From CAYJAQ01 sp964368275 (GTDB lineage Bacteria > Bacillota_I > Bacilli_A > ML615J-28 > CAG-313), in assembly GCA_964368275.1 (NCBI GenBank), contig CAYJAQ010000023.1, forward strand, positions 1-23,599: a stretch of 23,599 nt of DNA, given 5' to 3'. Positions 21,959 through 23,599 of the stretch are shown piece by piece. The notes below the pieces were generated by a model. The model had not been told where the DNA came from. It was given only the letters and a program-made list of their open reading frames with translations, and ran no database searches. The position numbers and the translations under genes are program-made. The stretch's first letter is position 1. Each line of letters begins with the position of its first letter.

Positions 21959-23545
21959 CTAGCGAGCTACTTCTTGAACTCGAATTTCTCTTATTACGGT
22001 AACTTTAATTGTTCCCGGATAGTTCATTGTTGTTTCAATCTTCTTCTTAATATCGCGAGCTAGTTTTGCTGCTTCAGCATCACTAATTTCTTCTGGTTTT
22101 ACTAAAACACGAACTTCACGACCAGCTTGAAGAGCGAATGTCTTTTCAACGCCTTTATATTCATTAGTTAAATCTTCTAATGCTTGAAGACGTTTAATAT
22201 AGTTATCAAGTGATTCACTACGAGCACCAGGGCGAGCAGCAGATAATGTATCCGCAGCAGCCACTAAATGAGCAATAATAGTTTTAGCTTCAGTATCACC
22301 ATGATGTGAAGCAATTGCATCAATAACGGTTTCATTCTCTCTAAATTTAGTAGCGAGTTCAACACCTATTTCAACATGGCTTCCTTCAACTTCATGGTCA
22401 CTAGCTTTACCTATATCATGTAATAAGCCAGCACGACGAGCAAGCATTTCATTTTCGCCAATCTCAGCTGCTAATTTACCAGCAAGGAAGGCAACTTCTT
22501 TAGAGTGTGATAAAGCATTTTGTCCATAACTAGTACGAAAGCGAAGACGGCCAATCATCTTCACAAGCTCTGGGTGAACTTTTCCAACACCAGTTTCGAA
22601 CACTGCTTTTTCACCTTCTTCACGAAGTTCATTTTCTAATTCTTTTTGGCACTTGCCATATATCTCTTCAATCCGTGGTGGTTGAATACGACCATCACTG
22701 ACTAAGATTTCTAATGTTCTCCTAGCAACTTCCCGACGAATCGGATCGAAGCAAGAGATAACTACTGAATCAGGTGTATCATCAACGATTAGGTCAACGC
22801 CAGTAACTGATTCGATAGCCCGGATATTACGGCCTTCACGACCAATAATACGACCTTTCATTTCATCATTAGGAAGAGAAACAACTGATACAGTTTTTTC
22901 TTGAACTGTTTCATTAGCATATTGTTGAATAGCATTAGCCAAGATTGATTGTGATTTACGATTTGCTTCGTATTTAGCTTTTTCTTCGGCCTCCTTAATG
23001 TATACAGCAACTTCCATGGAAACTTCTTCTTCCACTTTTTTGATGACGATTTCTTTAGCTTCACTAGTAGTTAAACCAGCAATTTCTAGTAACTTGGTTT
23101 CTTGTTCTTGAATTAATTCTTCAACTTTATTGCTTCTTTGTTCTAGAGCTGTTCTTTGATCTTCTAGCTTATTTTCTTTTATGACTAGTCCATCTTCTCT
23201 TTTATCCAAACTTAGGGAACGTGCATCAAGACGATCCTCACGTTGGTTAACTTTCTTTTCTAACTCAGCAATTTCTGCTTTGCGCTCTTTCATTTCGTTT
23301 TCATTGGTTTGTCTTAAAGTGTTAATTTCGCGTTTGGCTTCGCTTATTAATTCTTTTTGTTTAGCTTCGCCCGCTTTTTCCGCATCAATAATGATTTGGT
23401 CAGCTTCTTTACCTAAACGATGGAATTTTTCTTCCACTTCATTACGTCCGCGGCTAAGTGCCACAAACCATAATGCGATACACGCACCAACAGCAACAAG
23501 GAAAAGAATACCAAAAACAATCATTAAAATTGTTTCAATTTGCAT
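21959..23545 (-). CDS. rny: Ribonuclease Y
   Basis: RNase Y is the membrane-anchored endoribonuclease that starts bulk mRNA decay in low-GC Gram-positives. The 528-residue protein has an N-terminal membrane anchor (about 5-28), a long charged coiled coil (about 35-210), a KH RNA-binding domain with GRIIGREGRN at 231-240, and an HD domain with the catalytic pair H376/D377 in LLHDIGKA followed by ASHHGD. The order and length match the family. Start at 23545 has AAGGAG upstream. The promoter is probably at or beyond the right edge; a possible GATAAT at 23580-23585 cannot be tested because its -35 region would lie outside the window. Confidence 0.97.
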   Translation of the reverse strand: MQIETILMIVFGILFLVAVGACIALWFVALSRGRNEVEEKFHRLGKEADQIIIDAEKAGEAKQKELISEAKREINTLRQTNENEMKERKAEIAELEKKVNQREDRLDARSLSLDKREDGLVIKENKLEDQRTALEQRSNKVEELIQEQETKLLEIAGLTTSEAKEIVIKKVEEEVSMEVAVYIKEAEEKAKYEANRKSQSILANAIQQYANETVQEKTVSVVSLPNDEMKGRIIGREGRNIRAIESVTGVDLIVDDTPDSVVISCFDPIRREVARRTLEILVSDGRIQPPRIEEIYGKCQKELENELREEGEKAVFETGVGKVHPELVKMIGRLRFRTSYGQNALSHSKEVAFLAGKLAAEIGENEMLARRAGLLHDIGKASDHEVEGSHVEIGVELATKFRENETVIDAIASHHGDTEAKTIIAHLVAAADTLSAARPGARSESLDNYIKRLQALEDLTNEYKGVEKTFALQAGREVRVLVKPEEISDAEAAKLARDIKKKIETTMNYPGTIKVTVIREIRVQEVAR

Positions 23546-23599
23546 TATTTTTCTCCTTTACTCTTTTAGTGTAATTTAAATTATCTATTTTTGTATATC

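Noticed and set aside
22858..23064. Lys-rich 68-residue ORF inside rny
   Set aside because: It is an out-of-frame reading of the RNase Y coiled-coil coding region; the lysine-rich composition is a by-product of that sequence.

Overview
The window looks like chromosomal DNA from an AT-rich, low-GC Gram-positive bacterium of the class Bacilli. The evidence is the Bacillus-type primosome genes dnaB and dnaI, a T-box leader in front of thrS, RNase Y, YmdB, and spore proteins (SpoVS, CotE, a SafA-like LysM protein). Many ribosome-binding sites are AGGAGG-like, and at least one gene (14966-15460) ends in TGA, so the genetic code is the standard one and not the mycoplasma code. The spore genes suggest an endospore former. 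Compact genes and short spacers would fit a small-genome, deep-branching Bacilli lineage; this is inference, and no species can be named. Nearly all genes lie on the minus strand. I see no phage, transposase, CRISPR array, rRNA or tRNA.

Layout from left to right. (1) 1-154 holds a strong hairpin terminator and a short tandem repeat. (2) 155-1927 is a three-gene operon (AbrB-like regulator, ABC ATPase, ABC-2 permease) behind a consensus promoter with a tandem 9-mer in its leader. (3) 1928-2600 carries a LysM protein without a signal peptide. (4) 2600-4805 is thrS with a complete T-box leader, terminator and promoter. (5) 4834-13055 is a seven-gene run: polA, a nitroreductase, a MutM-CoaE fusion, an unknown 121-residue protein, dnaB, dnaI and an unknown membrane protein. 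This follows the Bacillus order polA-mutM-coaE-nrdR-dnaB-dnaI-thrS, except that mutM and coaE are one gene and the nrdR position holds an unrelated ORF. (6) 13073-14601 has a VanY-type carboxypeptidase lipoprotein convergent with, and overlapping, dapH. (7) 14675-16100 is a small spore-coat cluster: a Pro/Tyr-repeat protein, a SafA-like LysM protein and CotE. (8) 16117-17925 is an M3 oligopeptidase gene whose promoter is bracketed by a perfect 12-bp inverted repeat. (9) 17979-23545 is the run rny, ymdB, spoVS, GNAT acetyltransferase, miaB and a YwaF-like membrane protein.

Together the genes cover replication initiation and DNA repair (PolA, DnaB, DnaI, MutM), RNA turnover and tRNA modification (RNase Y, MiaB, ThrRS), cell wall (DapH, VanY) and spore coat assembly. 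CotE lies a few genes from miaB and spoVS, as in Bacillus, which supports reading the right half as an ancestral sporulation-linked block. The points most worth a second look are the MutM-CoaE fusion, the CotE/SafA-like/Pro-Tyr cluster, the inverted repeat at the M3 peptidase promoter, and the unknown ORF in the nrdR position.
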